Source of the DNA: Quillaja saponaria
Lineage: Eukaryota; Streptophyta; Magnoliopsida; Fabales; Quillajaceae
Direction of reading: 5' to 3'
DNA length: 64,000 nt
NCBI GenBank assembly: GCA_029379385.1
Contig: CM055617.1
Span: 2,108,001 to 2,172,000 of the forward strand
The notes beneath the pieces were generated by a model, which saw only the letters and a program-made list of their open reading frames with translations, made no database searches and was not told where the DNA came from. The first letter of the stretch is position 1, and each line of letters begins with the position of its first letter. Positions 23,384 through 36,726 of the stretch are shown one piece after another. The translations under genes and the position numbers were made by a program.

Positions 23384-26300
23384 CAGCAACAAAAATGGTT
23401 TCACTGACTCATAAAAAGGTGGCCACTGGGCTCTGTAGTGTTCAATTCAAACGAAATTGTTGTTATGGGTTCAAGAAACCAACCTAAGCTAATGCAATAC
23501 TTGGTTGGCAAAAGCCAAAGAAATCAGGAAACAACAAATTTTTGAATGATTAGGGAAAATGAAGATGATAGTAGAGTGAACTCAAAATTAAAGCACATAC
23601 ACACCAAGAACACATTACCTGTGAAACATATATAATGAAACAGCCAGGCAGGCATTTCAGAGAATTGATATATTACTAAAGCCAAACATTAAAATACAGT
23701 TGGAAAGAGCGGCATCAAATCACTAGTTTTCACCCTGAGTGTGAACTGTGAATTAATGGTAAGCACTTAGCAGTACAAATTCATCCAGTATAAAGCAGAA
23801 CAGGCAGAACACCTGAAAGCTTAATGAAGAAAACCAACGCAAATATTCCCAATAGCAGAAAAACTCTACAACACCCAAGTATCTTGCTGCTTTAATTTCC
23901 TATTGTAAGCTAATTAAATTCATGGTTTACTAACCACAAAAGAAAACTCACAACCTCAAGATTCCCTTGAAGTTATTTTCTCTAGAGATTTGTATAGTGA
24001 TTTGGGCCGTCTAGGGTATTCTGTAAACCTTAGCCATGATTTCTCAGGTTTTTACCCAACACTCCTACAGTCTTCCCCCTTTGACATAAATTTCGTTTAT
24101 CTTCTATCTTTTATCTGGGTGAGGATTCCAGTTTTCACCACCTTCCAGGAAAATCTCTGCTAAAAGTATGGTAAGGTTTCCAGATATAATTGCCATCACT
24201 CTTTTCGCAATCGAAATCTTACCTTCACTAACAGGATTGTTCTACAGCATCATCAGCCACAGCCATCCCCAGTAAATTATAAGTAAGAAGAAGCAATCTT
24301 TATTCATTTGATGCAATTTACTTTCTCCTACGACCCTATACATTTCAAACTATCAAAGGTTAGCAATAAAAGGAAAAAAAAAAAAAAAGCAATCTCAAAA
24401 GTCGGTCATTGAATAAGGCCCACATCCACCTATCAACAAATGATAAAACCTTAGACAGAACCTTCCAACACCTTATGCAAAGGCAACGAGGACCACAAAT
24501 TTTACCTGTCATTGAAAACTGATTACAACAACCTAACCATTTATAATTGCAAATGGAATTCTGCTACATCAATCATTGAGCTCTAACTCAACAGAGGACA
24601 GGGGAAAAAAAACTAGGAAACAAAGTTATTCTCAACTATTTCATAATTACTTACAGCATATCTTAGTATAATTTATTTGCATTGAAACATAAACGGGAAA
24701 AATTATTGTTGATGCAACAGAAAAAATTAACAAACAGCTTTGGCTCTTATTGTTAACTGTCTGCTACAAGTTTAGGATTAAAGCTGGTCCCTCTCTTATA
24801 AAGGATTTTGTTTGATATTAGGAAAGTTTTGGTCCCCTTTCTAACGGCACCTCAGGTTCTAACCACAGAATGAAAATTATTTTTCCATGAAAATAAAAAA
24901 AACTGAAAGTAAAACGCTATCGTTGTCTTCTCAAAGGACGCTACTTTCCCGAGAAAATCATATATTAAAAAAAAAAAAAAAAAGGCAAAACAGAATAGAA
25001 AAAAGAAGACGAATACGAATACGAAAAGCATCTTTTATCCTTTCCTAAAAGTCCAACCTAACCCTCCAATGTGGAGTCCCCAGAAAATGATGTTCCAATC
25101 TGACTCTTTCACAAAAAGAAATAATGCAGTAACAATAATAACAACTGCAGAAATAATTGAAAACCCAGCAAAGTCTTTTCATTTTCATACTTTTACCCTG
25201 ATCCATCTATAGAGAAAAATCAAAACTGGATCACCAAATCGATGCCAGTAAAAACCAGGAAAAAAAAACTCTTTCAGTTTTCTTCAATCTCGGAAAACCA
25301 GAAAGAAGAGGGACAAATCAGATTTGCTATATGTAAAAGAAGAAAAATGAAGTGAAAATAATTTCTCTTACCGATCAATACACAGTAACAGAGCTGGAGG
25401 TTTTGGAAGAGCTAAGTCAGGCAAAACAGAATCCAGGAAATAGTAGTAAAACCCGAAAAAGAAAAACCAGAAACTTTACTACTTATTGTTAAATCGGAAT
25501 TTATTTTTTTACCAAACAAAGAAAACTAGAACAGCAAGAAGGGGATTGCAGAGCTTACAGTAGTATTGTGAATAGAGAATTAAACTTGACTGCGAAGCTT
25601 TTGGGTTTGCAGGCATTCCATTCACGTTTCACCACTAAACAGACAGGTGGACGTACCAGTAGCTCTCTCTCCCTCTCTCTTCTCTCTCCCTCAGTCTCAG
25701 CCTCTCAGGCTCACACACTTTATGCAGCTCTCGCTTTATGACAGGGTGGGTTAAAATGGCTTTTCCACTACTTGTTTATGTTTTTTCCTCAGGGGACGGA
25801 AATGGTAAAAGAGCTGCAAGAGAGTGGGCGTCCGAGCGAGTGGACTCAGTCTCACTCAATTTCTCAAGTATGTAGTTGACTCTTCATTGCATATCTTTGA
25901 GTGACACGACAGCTTGCACATGAATTTTTTGCTCCTTCACTCTTACGTGTACCATTTTTCTTTCGAATTTTTTAGGCAAGATATTTTTTTGGTGTATTAC
26001 ACTTCTTCTTTTTTATCTATTTATTATGAATATGGTATGTTATGTTATTTAGTGATTTTTTTTTTTTTGTCACTTGTTATTTATTTTTATAGTACAAATT
26101 AAAAACAATTATGTCAAGATGTCAATGATCCTTAAGGGTCTGTTATTTAAACTCGTATTTATAATAATAAAGATTTATGAGAAGGGATAGGGCTATTTTG
26201 TAGTTTATAAATTTAATATATTTCTTATAAACTCGTATTTATAATAATAAAGATTTATGAGAAGTGATAGGGTTATTTTATAATTTATAAATTTAGTATA

Positions 26301-27240
26301 TTTCTGATAAACTTGAAAAAGAAGATGTTCATACGTGAACAATTAGATAATAAAAAAGACTTACTTTTTTCAATGTAATTTCTAATATTTTAAATCCTTA
26401 TAATAGTTATAAACTTGTTTCATTTTTGAATCTTAACAAGTTGGACTAGTTGATAATATAGTACTAATAACAACAAATAGAAGGAGTCCGAGGTTTTCTT
26501 TGGATAGATTATAATAATGATCAACAACATATGTGATTAAAAGCATAAACTAATGACACATTTGAGATCACACATTTGGAGCGGACAGTCAGAGGTGGGC
26601 TATTCACTTTGTTTGGATTATATTATTATTTAAATTATATACTTAATTTTAATAACCAACTTGTTCATAGACAAGTAATTAACAAAGGTTTGTGCATTAG
26701 TCAGCACAAGTTGTCAAATAAATTTGCAAGATCTCAAGCTGATGATTAAAGCAAGATGTCCACGTGACCACGTTCGGTTAATGTTTTAACTGCCTCTTCA
26801 AGATCAACTTCTAATAAACAAGTTTATTTAATGACCCACAAGTCTTTTTTATATAATATATCATCCAAGGACCACATTAAAACTAAAACTATAATAATCT
26901 TAAATATTTGTGTGTCCATTCGAGGAAGGAAAGGAGTACGAGAAAAAATTTGTTTGTGTAATTCAAGATTAATTAATATTGATATAGGACTAACTGATCC
27001 GTCTTAGGAAAACCTTAACAAGATTGACTTGTTGGGTATTTCTTACGTTCATTATATAAAGTATTTTTTTGTTGGTACATCAGAAAGGAAAAAATAGGGG
27101 AAAAACAGTGGAACATTATTATGGATCAAATATTTGGTCACAACTGAAGAAGACGTTTAACTGAGAGGAAGACATAATTTTGGAGAAAATCAAATCAAAG
27201 CTATAAGAAATGAAAAGGGGGACTTGGTTGACTACATATT
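23384..27240. other. SPL 5' leader with probable intron, then intergenic DNA
   Basis: From 23384 to about 25735 I infer the SPL 5' UTR and one or more leader introns on the minus strand; exact splice sites are not certain. A CT-rich block at 25665-25690 is probably in the leader. From about 25.8 kb to 27.2 kb the DNA is AT-rich with no gene and contains an 80-bp tandem duplication at 26149-26308. Confidence 0.45.
26149..26308. repeat. 80-bp tandem duplication, two copies
   Basis: The phrase ACTCGTATTTATAATAATAA recurs at 26151 and 26231, and the following bases (agatttatgagaag, then gatagggt/ctattttgta) also recur. The period is 80 bases, with only a few differences between copies. It is non-coding. 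Confidence 0.85.
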
Positions 27241-29650
27241 TTAGACAATGCTGGATTTATTTTTGGAGTTTGCCTGGATTTTTTCGACCATCTTCTCTTT
27301 AATAAGCCTTCTCATTATTTTTCCAGGAAGGTGATTTTGGGATGGATTCCACAAAGTGTACCACTCTCACTTTCTTGTAGTGTGCAACATTGGAGGCAAC
27401 ATAGTTCATTATGTCTTCTTCATTCTCTTTTAGACCTTTGCTCATCACGATGCTTGCAGCTGGGATCTCTCCAGCCTCCTCATCTGGCAGTCTGAAAATA
27501 ACATATTGTCAGGACTTCTTTCTGTTCGAAATCCAGTTGAATTAAAAACAACAACAATAAAGATGATGGAAACAATGATGATGCTTACGGCACAACAGCT
27601 GCGTCTTCGATTGAGGGATGAGTTAGAAGAATTGCCTCTAGCTCTGCAGGAGCAACCTGCAATAATACAAAAGACATAATTTTTTGCCTAACCTTGGAAG
27701 CTGGCCACATTAGTACATTGTCGGTTTGATTTGTGCATCTAACTTATCCAAATTCTGACTGAGTACTTTTCTTTATAACTATGCAACTTTTAGTTCTAAT
27801 ACTAAAATGAAAGCCTAGTTTGGTTGCATTTGTCTTGCACCTTGTTTCTTATTCACCTTGAGCATGGCTAAAATTTTCAAATAAAAAACTTTCTGCCAGA
27901 TCACTATAACTTACTTGGAAACCTTTAAACTTAATCAGCTCCTTGATTCGATCCACAATAAAAACATTCTCATCATCATCGATGAATCCAATGTCACCCG
28001 TATGAAGCCATCCATTCTTGTCAATGGTCAGGGAGGTTTCCTCCTCATTGTTATAGTAGCCTGAAAAAAAAGTATTATTGTCATGGAACAATAAGTTTAG
28101 TGTCTGATTCAGTTTGAAGTAATAACATGGGCTACACTTCTCGTTTTAGTTAATTAAGGATGGAAACAGCTTTACTAATGGGATATATTATAGTACAACA
28201 TATCTTTGTAGGAATTGTTGTCTTTATTACCTCGCATTACACATTGGCTTCTGACACAGAGCTCACCAGGAGTGTTCTTTGGTAGGGACCGTCCGGTTTC
28301 AGGATCGATGAATTTGACTTCCAAATTCGGAAGGATGAATCCCACTGAACTTCTCTTTGCAATTCCAAACCCTTCAGCAGGGCCTGCGTGGGTGAGTGTG
28401 ATGCAGCTATGCTCTGTTAGCCCATATGCCTGTCAAAGAAGTTACCAGTTGTAGACAAAATATGGACATCATGTTTTTTCACAAACTTATAACTCCATTA
28501 GTTTTACAAATCCAGCACTTTAGAATTGGGAGGCTGCGAGCTCACCTCTTGGACAAGGACACCAGGAAATTTGTTTTCAAAGGCAGTACGGAGTTCTGGT
28601 GCAAGAGGAGCTGCTGCTGTCATAACAGCCTGAAGTTTGAGCTTGCTGAGATCAAATTCATCCACTACAGGATTCTTGACCAAGTTCAAAATAATTGGTG
28701 GCACAATTGGTGCAAATGTGATTTCTTGTGTGATTAATGCATTGAGAAGTGTCCTCAATTCATACCTTCCCATCACTACCACTTTGCCTTTGTTCCTAAG
28801 TGTGGCACAACATATGCCAGTAATCCCATAAATATGAAAGAATGGGATTAGGCCCAGGATAGTGACCTGACCGACCAATTCTGGCGTAACACCAAATAGT
28901 GTTGAGCAGAGGTTAGCTACCAAGTTTCTGTGGCTCAGCATCACACCCTTTGACATTCCTGTGGTGCCTGATGAAAATGGCATGGCACATAGATCAGTCT
29001 GGATGTATATCTTCCTTGATCGCATTCTCACCAGCACGATCAGCTGATTCAAGCAGTTTTTTTCCAATTCATAGACCCTTCAATTAGTTCTTCACCTATC
29101 ACAATGACAGGAAGCTCTAGACCTTTCACCTGTCATACATTTTTCAATAAAGGATCGAAATATGCTTCAGAGCTAAGTCATGAGAAGAAAAATCGGAACT
29201 CAGGCTAGAACTAAAGCAAGCAATCACCTTTTCATAATTTGGGCCATCTGTGACTATTAGCTTAGCATGAGCAGCCTGTACCTGCTTCTTAATTTCTGAT
29301 GTATGTGATGCTGGATTTGCACCTGAGAACACACCCCCAGCAGCCATTATTCCTAAAGCAATAATAGCATACTCTGCTATATTTGGAAGTGCTACAATCA
29401 CCACATGCCCCTTCTTCATTCCAAGTGACCTTAAGGCCTTAGCAAACCTCTTTGTGTCTCTCACCACCTCATTATAAGTAATTTCTTTTCCGGTCACAGC
29501 CTCCACGAACGCAACCTTGTCTCCATATAATTCAGCACCCTGGAGCACAAATTCTGGCAATGTCACATTCTCAGGCACCGAGACAGCCGGATATCTGCTA
29601 CTAAAAATATGTTCCTCATCTAGTGTAACATTTTTCATGTAAGTTCCCAT
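27241..29650 (-). CDS. ACOS5: ACOS5-like acyl-CoA synthetase (4CL-like), frame broken at three points
   Basis: Exons in gene order: 29228-29650, 28546-29129, 28231-28429, 27915-28060, 27589-27656 and 27241-27491. All junctions are GT-AG and in phase once three extra bases are ignored; about 555 aa. Adenylate-forming (ANL) motifs are clear: AMP-binding P-loop [17 protein letters not shown], then [16 protein letters not shown] and [14 protein letters not shown]. The protein tracks Arabidopsis ACOS5 almost motif for motif ([51 protein letters not shown]). ACOS5 makes fatty acyl-CoA in the tapetum for sporopollenin, so an anther role is inferred. Breaks: an A7 run at 29057-29063 where six are expected; CC at 29001-29002 just before QTDLCAMPF; and CC at 27326-27327 inside the PKSPSGK motif, which removes the catalytic lysine and stops at 27299. 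It could be a pseudogene or carry sequence errors. The first ATG is taken at 29650 (MGTYMKN). Confidence 0.85.
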
Positions 29651-32556
29651 TTTGAGTGTGTGGATATGAGCACTTGCAAGGGCTGGGTGCAGCTTCAAGG
29701 GAATATGGAAGAATTTATAGTTCTATTAGTCATGCTATCTGCATTGTTTGTAGAGTAATTAAGGTACAAGTGAGGGTAGAATTAGCGTGGGCTTTGTTGG
29801 TGAAAATTTGTTGAATCATGTCACAGTCATAGGCTAACAGTATTTCATTTCTATAATTAGTTGCACTAATCCTTATCTAGAAAATCAAAGAGAAATTGCC
29901 TGTCTTCTTTAACTAAACAACAACTGTACTCAAACAACGTATCTTTTCACGTGAAAAGTAGCTACTGCTTCATATCAAAAAAAATATATCTATATATATC
30001 CGCAAGGAAAGAGTCATTGTTTGTTCTTTGTTTTGGTAACAAATAAATATTCTCTTTTGGAACCTGCAAGGAAGGCCTATAATCTTCTGCTTTTGGGGGG
30101 CTCAAAAGAAATGGGCCCCATTGAATTAAAAAAACGAAGGAAGCTAGCCCGTCATTAATTAGGCTTATTATTTAGGTTCTGTTGGTCTTAGTCGAATAAG
30201 TAGCTCATCATAAGAAAATCTGGACGACATTAAGTAACTAAACCAAACGAGCCCATTTATTGAAATGGTAGGCATGAATAGGCCTTGTTTCTAGGCTGAC
30301 ATATTATATATGATAGTATGGGATTGGCCCCGTTGAGATCTTGATATTTAAACCCACCCAAACATAGTTAAATTTAAATTTTTCTAACAATAGTCCTTGT
30401 TAATTTTTTGTAAATAAAAAAATTTATAATATTATTTACAATAATTATACATAATTTCAGTGATATTTCATACATAAATTATTATATTTAAAATTTTTAA
30501 AATTATATTTATAATATTTTAATAAATATTTTTAAGGCATCCCTTAAATTTTTATTTATTTATAATATTCTCTGATTTGACACAAATGCTAATACTATTT
30601 TTTATAATATTTAATTTTAGTATCACCTGATTGTTAAAGTAAAAAGAAAAAAGTGAGTATGAAAAAGTCATTATGTTGATATTCGTAAAGAGAAAAACTG
30701 AATAGAAAGAATAACACGTAAAAGAAGGGGAATCCATGATCTATTATGATGAGCTATCACCCACCATGTGTCCTTATGACCAAACAAACACATCTTCCCC
30801 TTCCCCCTTGGTTTTGCACAAAGAAATCATTACCCCACCGCATTCCATCTCTACAACACACCTTGGTTTTGCCAAACCTAATGATTAAGTTTAAAAACTT
30901 AACTTTAATTGCTCTATGTTTCATCATGACCTTTCATTCTTACCAAATTCTCCCAACTCATTTTCTTAAATTGCAACCCATACCATCCCAACCCACACTT
31001 GCTAATTTTGGTGGACTTTTTTACTATATGCAATTATACTTAATTGGATTTAAAGTTTGCCAACCCTAGTTGTAAACTTAAGGGAACATTTTGTCAAAAA
31101 ATGTTCATCATTTATTAATGCCCTAATCTCATTCAACAAAAATTCCATAAAAAAAATCTCAATAAATTCTTACAACATTAAAATTAACTAGAAAAATATA
31201 TAATAGAACAATTTTAAATATAAAAGTGATTGTTTATTCAATTAGTAATTTTTTTTTATATTTAATAATAACGATCGAATTCTTTTTTTACCTGAAATAA
31301 AAAATGAAAAGAGATGTGTCAGTCAATTACTTATGTAGCTCATACGCCTAAAACTATTGCTCAAGTTTCAAACCGTACGAGAGGGAATAAACTGAAACCG
31401 TATAAATTTTTTATTGTATAGGCAGACAGTATTGCTCCCTTTCACTCATTGCAAATGATGGTGTGGTATGTATACGCACTTTTTTAATATCTTTTTTTTT
31501 AATTATAAAATGATGATTATTTCATTATTTTATTAATTTTATTGTCATTAATTATGTCGTAATACTCAATGAATTTTGACCCTGCAAAGATATATTATGC
31601 CTATGGTAATATCAAAGAAGGGGCAAAGTTTACTTTGTTAAAAAATTATCTATATATGATTTTTTTTTTTCTTTCTTTGCTTTATTATTTAGATTTTTGA
31701 ATACTTGGGCAGTCCAATGTCAGAAATAGTTTTTATTAAGGAGATTTTTTTAACAATATTTAAAACTATTGATTCATTGGATTATCAGAAAAATATTAAT
31801 TGATTGATTTTAATTAATACTCTAATTTGTTAAAAAAGTATATATATTTTTGGTTTAGTAACTAGAAGGTTATTCCAGCAAATAACTATTATAAGATTCA
31901 AATTTATATTCTCAATTTAAAAGTGTAATTTATTTATCACAGTCTGAAGCTCTTGTTGGTTAAAAATTCTATATAAATGTTCACAACTAAAAATGTAATT
32001 ATATATGGTGAACTAAATATCAATAAAAGGTTGATAACAACAATTACCAATCCTATTTATTACTCAAGTGGGAAAAGGCATCAACTAGCTCTATCTTTGA
32101 TTCTTTGGTACTTAAACTACCGTAATTCTAACAAAATCATCATATCAGTGGAAAAGGTGATGCCGTGTGCGTTGGATTGTGCAATGTAATCTGAGCCGTT
32201 GATTTTGAAAAAGGTCTGTGTTGATTCAAAGGCCGCATGGCCATAAGTCTTCTTCTTGAATCTTGACCTTACAAGCATTTTTTTTTTTGTGATGATGAGG
32301 AAAGACATTCCTGTCCTATCATTTAAATTATAATCCTGATAGGCTGTTTCCGTGCGGGTCAGTGTAGAATAACATCGTTCCGTAATGCTGAAGTGGAAAA
32401 AGAATAGTGGGTGACAAGGGAAAGAGAGAAAGAAAAAGAAGCATAAGAGAGAGAAATCAAATTACAGTGAAAAACAAAGAGAGAGAATGGGGGTTGGGGG
32501 GTTTGGCCCGTTTTGTGGAGGACTGGTTTTTACACACTGAAGGATCGAGCTGGGGC
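29651..32556. other. AT-rich intergenic region upstream of ACOS5-like and LCR genes
   Basis: About 2.9 kb without a recognisable gene. The 107-residue open frame at 30746-31069 has no domain and no homologue I recognise. The last 150 bases (from about 32400) are purine-rich (GA-rich) and are probably the LCR leader. Confidence 0.5.
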
Positions 32557-35500
32557 ATGGAAGGGCTGGCCATGCTGAGGCAGCTCATCGGTCAGCTTCA
32601 GGATCTCTTGGAACTCAACGCTTCTCATCCTCCTCTTCCTACTTCTTCTCCGTTTTCTCTTGTACTTCCGCAGCAACTACCTCACGCCCAACCATTCCAC
32701 TCTCACCAACGCCACAGGTCTTTCATTATCTCTCTCTTGCCCTGGATCTATTTGGGCTTTCAATAATCTTCTATTTCGTGCACTCTAGTTTATATGTTTG
32801 ATTACTTTTTTCATGCTGTTTTTGGGTTCAATCTCTTCTCACATGGAAATGTTTCTTAAATTTTTGTGCTTTGTTTTCATTTTTGGAGTATTAGGTATTT
32901 TGGTTCTTTTTCGTTTTGTAATATGATTATTTTTCATTAGTTTCTTCAACCAATTTGTTTTTAGAAACTGGGTTTGATTGTTATTAAGAATGATAAACCA
33001 TTGGTGAAATTAAATATCATCTCTGTGTCATTGATTGTCTGCATCTTGTATTTTATCTCATTGTCAGCCAATTTTAGGACCTAGAATATGTAGTATTAGT
33101 GTCTTTTAATCACGAGTATTAATAATGTTTGCTGCCTGGTTCTTTTTGAAATTGAAATAATGAATTATGAACTTCAAGTATGCTTTTTCTGTTGCATTTG
33201 TTCTATTTATCATTGTTGAACAATTGGTTTCTATCTTTTTCCGATGCCTTCATTCTTTATTTTTTTTCATTGTTATTATCATTTTCTTTTTGAAAAAGAA
33301 GAAGAACAAATTAGGGTCATCTTCTTGTGCATCACCTTCTCCCCTAAGGTACAAAGAAATGTATAACTTATAACTGATCTGTTTGATTGATTTATCATAT
33401 ACTATAATCTTTGCATTATGATAAGCTATATAACATATTGCAATCTCATGATGGTCTGTTGTTAAGTATTCTTGTTGCGGATCATATTCACATTCTTACG
33501 AGAAAGAAATGAAAACATTTCTCTTGCATTGTGCTCAATTGAGCATCGTGTAATCCCTGAGAACATCATAGTAAGAAACCTCTGTACACCTTTCACTTCA
33601 GAACCATGATTTACTGGTTGATTGTAACTTTGTTCATTACAGACACATTTTTGTGACCGCCAATGTACCTGTACAATATGATTGTGGCAGTCATTATTAA
33701 CTTCTTTTTTTCTAGTTGCACAGATGCACCTTGCACCAACCAAAAACTCTCACACAAGTCATATTACAGAACATATTCGTAATATATACCTTTTGAGTTA
33801 TGGAGACAGTTGTCTTTCCTTTTATTTTTGAGGTTATCAAGACAGTTTTACAAATGCATGCAAATGTTACACAACAGGATGATTCTTTACTGAATAATAA
33901 AAAAACACTGTTACTTACTGATTGGATATTTATGACAAATTTAAATGTCTTTTAAAAGGCTTCAAGGTTCTTTAGATGTTAGCCCTTAAAGACGCAAGCC
34001 ATTTCAAATGCAGTATCTTAGAAGCCTTAATCAGGTAATGATAGAGAAACTCATGAGAAATTATGAAAGAGAATAACCATGCTCTCCTTCGTTGTGACGC
34101 ACAGACAGTAATTCTGACAAACCAGAGAAATTTACTTGAGGTAATTGTCAGAATTTGTGCTTGAGGGATGTTATAAATCTTTTTGATTCTTGAGATATAG
34201 GCAACTTGATCCAGCCTATAACCGCATCTCCTTCGATCATCTTTCTTCAGCATATATTACTTCATTATTATGTGTTATTTGTTTAGTCATGTATATGATG
34301 TCATATCTTTAGCTGACAAGGGAATTAGGAGTTATGTGACATGCAGCAGTTTCTGCTAGAAGTTGTGGTGGAAATTTTGAGAAGATCGGAGTATACCTTA
34401 ATAACAGACTTAGCTTACCACTAAGGAAAATGAATGCTGTTTGATAAAATGAATTTATAAATCGTGAACGTGTAGCTTTTGTTGTACCAATTCTTGTAAT
34501 TCTGGTAGGTTCAGTCAGCACTTATTTTGCTCCAGATTATCTTTGTTTCTGTTTGTAAATTTTGCTTATTTGGTGAAATTATAGGTTATGGCCATGGGCA
34601 TAATTAATGTGGTAGCCAGTAAGTACTTTAAAGTAGGAACTAGGAAGAATTTGAATATCTTTGCTCATTCTTTCGGCAGATGGTGCTTCCTTGGTATAGA
34701 TGATAACTCTGATGACTGCAGTGATCTCGTAATGGCAGCTGGAAAATTCAAGAGTTTCAAGATGTTGGAGCCTCTAAAGCCACCACCTACTAAGAAATGC
34801 AGGAAAGAGCAGAGCAGGGGGAAATCGTCTGTAACTACCTGTACAGCTGAGGTCATGGAACTACAAATTTGGAAAGATTTTCCTGATGATTTATTTGAAG
34901 CTGTCATTGCAAGACTTCCCATTAGTACATTTTTCCGCTTTCGGTCAGTATGTCGGCGATGGAATTCCTTGCTGACTTCTCAAAGTTTCTCTCAGCACTG
35001 TGATCAAGTCCCACAGGCGAGTCCCTGGTTTTACACCATTACTCATGAAAATGTAAATTCTGGGGCCATGTACGACCCATCCTCGAAGAAGTGGCATCAC
35101 CCCACCATATCAACTCTGCCCACAGAAAAACTAGTTCTGCCAGTGGCTTCAGCAGGGGGTCTAGTCTGTTTTCTTAGTATCGATCATAGCAACTTCTATG
35201 TTTGCAATCCTCTGACTCGATCCTTTAAAGAGTTGCCAGCTCCGTCAGTTAAGGTCTTGTCTCGTGTTGCAGTCGGGATGACACTGAATGGAAAATCGAC
35301 TACTGCAGGCTACAAGATCCTATGGGTGGGGTGTGATGGAGAGTATGAAATTTATGACTCAATGAAGAACTCTTGGATTCGTCCAGGAAACATGCCTGCA
35401 AAAATTAAGTTGCCACTCTCACTCAACTTCAGTTCACAGGCTGTTTCAGTTGGTAGCACACTTCACTTTATGCGCTCGTATCCTGAGGGGATTGTGACCT

Positions 35501-35922
35501 ATAATATTGTAACTGGGGTTTGGGAACAGTTCATAATTCCATCCCCACGACATCTAACTGACCATACACTTGCAGAGTATGATGGTCGGATCATGCTTGT
35601 GGGGTTGCTGACGAAGAATGCTGCCACATGTGTTTGCATATGGGAGCTACAGAAGATGACACTCTTGTGGAAGGAGGTTGACAGAATGCCAAACTTATGG
35701 TGCTTGGACTTTTATGGAAAGCACGTTGGGATGACTTGCCTAGGTAACAAAAGCTTGCTCATGTTATCCTTGAGATCAAGACATATGAATCGGTTGGTTA
35801 CTTACAACATAGCTAGCCGGGAATGGCTGAAGGTACCTTGGTGTGTGATGCCACATGGAAAGAAACGGCAACCAATAGCATGTGGAACTGCATTCCATCC
35901 TTGCCTGGCTGCATTGGCTTGA
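32557..35922 (+). CDS. LCR: LCR, F-box/kelch protein (SCF substrate receptor), miR394 target
   Basis: Two exons, 32557-32717 and 34680-35922, give 467 aa, the length I recall for Arabidopsis LCR (At1g27340). The N-terminus (MEGLAMLRQLIGQLQDLLEL) is followed across the intron by HRWCFLGIDD. The F-box is at about residues 115-160 (IWKDFPDDLFEAVIARLPIS, then FRFRSVCRRWNSLLTSQSF). Kelch-like repeats fill the rest: SPWFYTITHENVNSGAMYDP, VASAGGLVCFLS, VGCDGEYEIYDS and FYGKHVGMTCLG. It would join SKP1 and CUL1 in an SCF ubiquitin ligase. In Arabidopsis the miR394-LCR pair sets stem-cell competence in the shoot meristem and leaf shape. The 1.96-kb intron separates a short first exon from the body. 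The ATG at 34588 lies upstream of the acceptor and is intronic. Confidence 0.95.
35673..35692 (+). promoter_or_regulatory. miR394 target site in LCR
   Basis: The sequence GGAGGTTGACAGAATGCCAA differs from perfect complementarity to miR394 (as I recall it) by one base, at the seventh position. It lies in codons for KEVDRMPN. The same site is used in Arabidopsis LCR. Confidence 0.92.
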
Positions 35923-36726
35923 TTTTGCTTTTATTTCTGGCAGCATCAGCATCAAAAATATTTCTTTCCCGGATCATGATATCTGTTATGCCCGGTGCCT
36001 TTGTTGCTTTCATCATTGATTCAATGAACTAGGGAAAAATATGGACTAGCAGTGACTTTTTTCCCTTTTTTTGTTTTTATCAGAAACGCGTGAAAATATT
36101 CTAGGTACCAAGTTCCGAATGCCTTGTACGCAGACAGCTCTGTGAAAAGAGATTTAACTTTTTCTTTCACCTGGGTTTTAATAAGCTATCTGTTTTGACT
36201 GAAATTATCCAAGATCCTATTTCCTAGTTGGAAATCTTCTCTGCGGGAGGTGTTGTTTAAAATTTGTTAATAAGATTTACGTTATGAATAATGTTCTCTT
36301 TTTCTCTGCGGGAGGTGTGGTTAGATATTAGTTAATGATTTTTATGTTATGGTTGTCTTTTGGCGGTGTTTGCATTTTAAGTTACTAATTGGCACAATTT
36401 CGAATAACCCAAGGATTCAGTCCATGCTTTCTAGGCTAACGGGATATAAACCAACAGTTTGTCATTCAATTCGTAGAACGACAGCAGGTCAAAATCTCGA
36501 GGTAATTGAATAACCAGGCTTCCTAATCTAGTTGTACATATGAAAAATGAGGTAAGAGATATAGAAATAAAAAAATGATTAAGACAGGAAGGATTATCTT
36601 TTTATTATAAATATTTTGTGCTCCTCATACTACAACATAGACAAACAACTATTCTGGTATATGTATTACCATTCCTACAGGCTAACAAAAAGAAGTGAAA
36701 TGACACAACCATAAGCCATGTTTCAT
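35923..36726. other. LCR 3' UTR and convergent gap to RAMP4
   Basis: No gene is seen. The stretch holds the LCR 3' UTR and that of the minus-strand RAMP4 gene. A degenerate tandem duplication (period about 65) begins at 36238 and 36303, both copies starting TCTCTGCGGGAGGTGT. Confidence 0.5.

Noticed and set aside
30746..31069. 107-residue open frame on the plus strand
   Set aside because: No domain, no codon bias, and no intron signals of a gene; AT-rich spacer.
34588..34679. ATG at 34588 as the LCR start
   Set aside because: The codons 5' of the acceptor at 34679 do not match the family. Joining 32717 to 34680 gives HRWCFLGIDD and the expected 467 residues.
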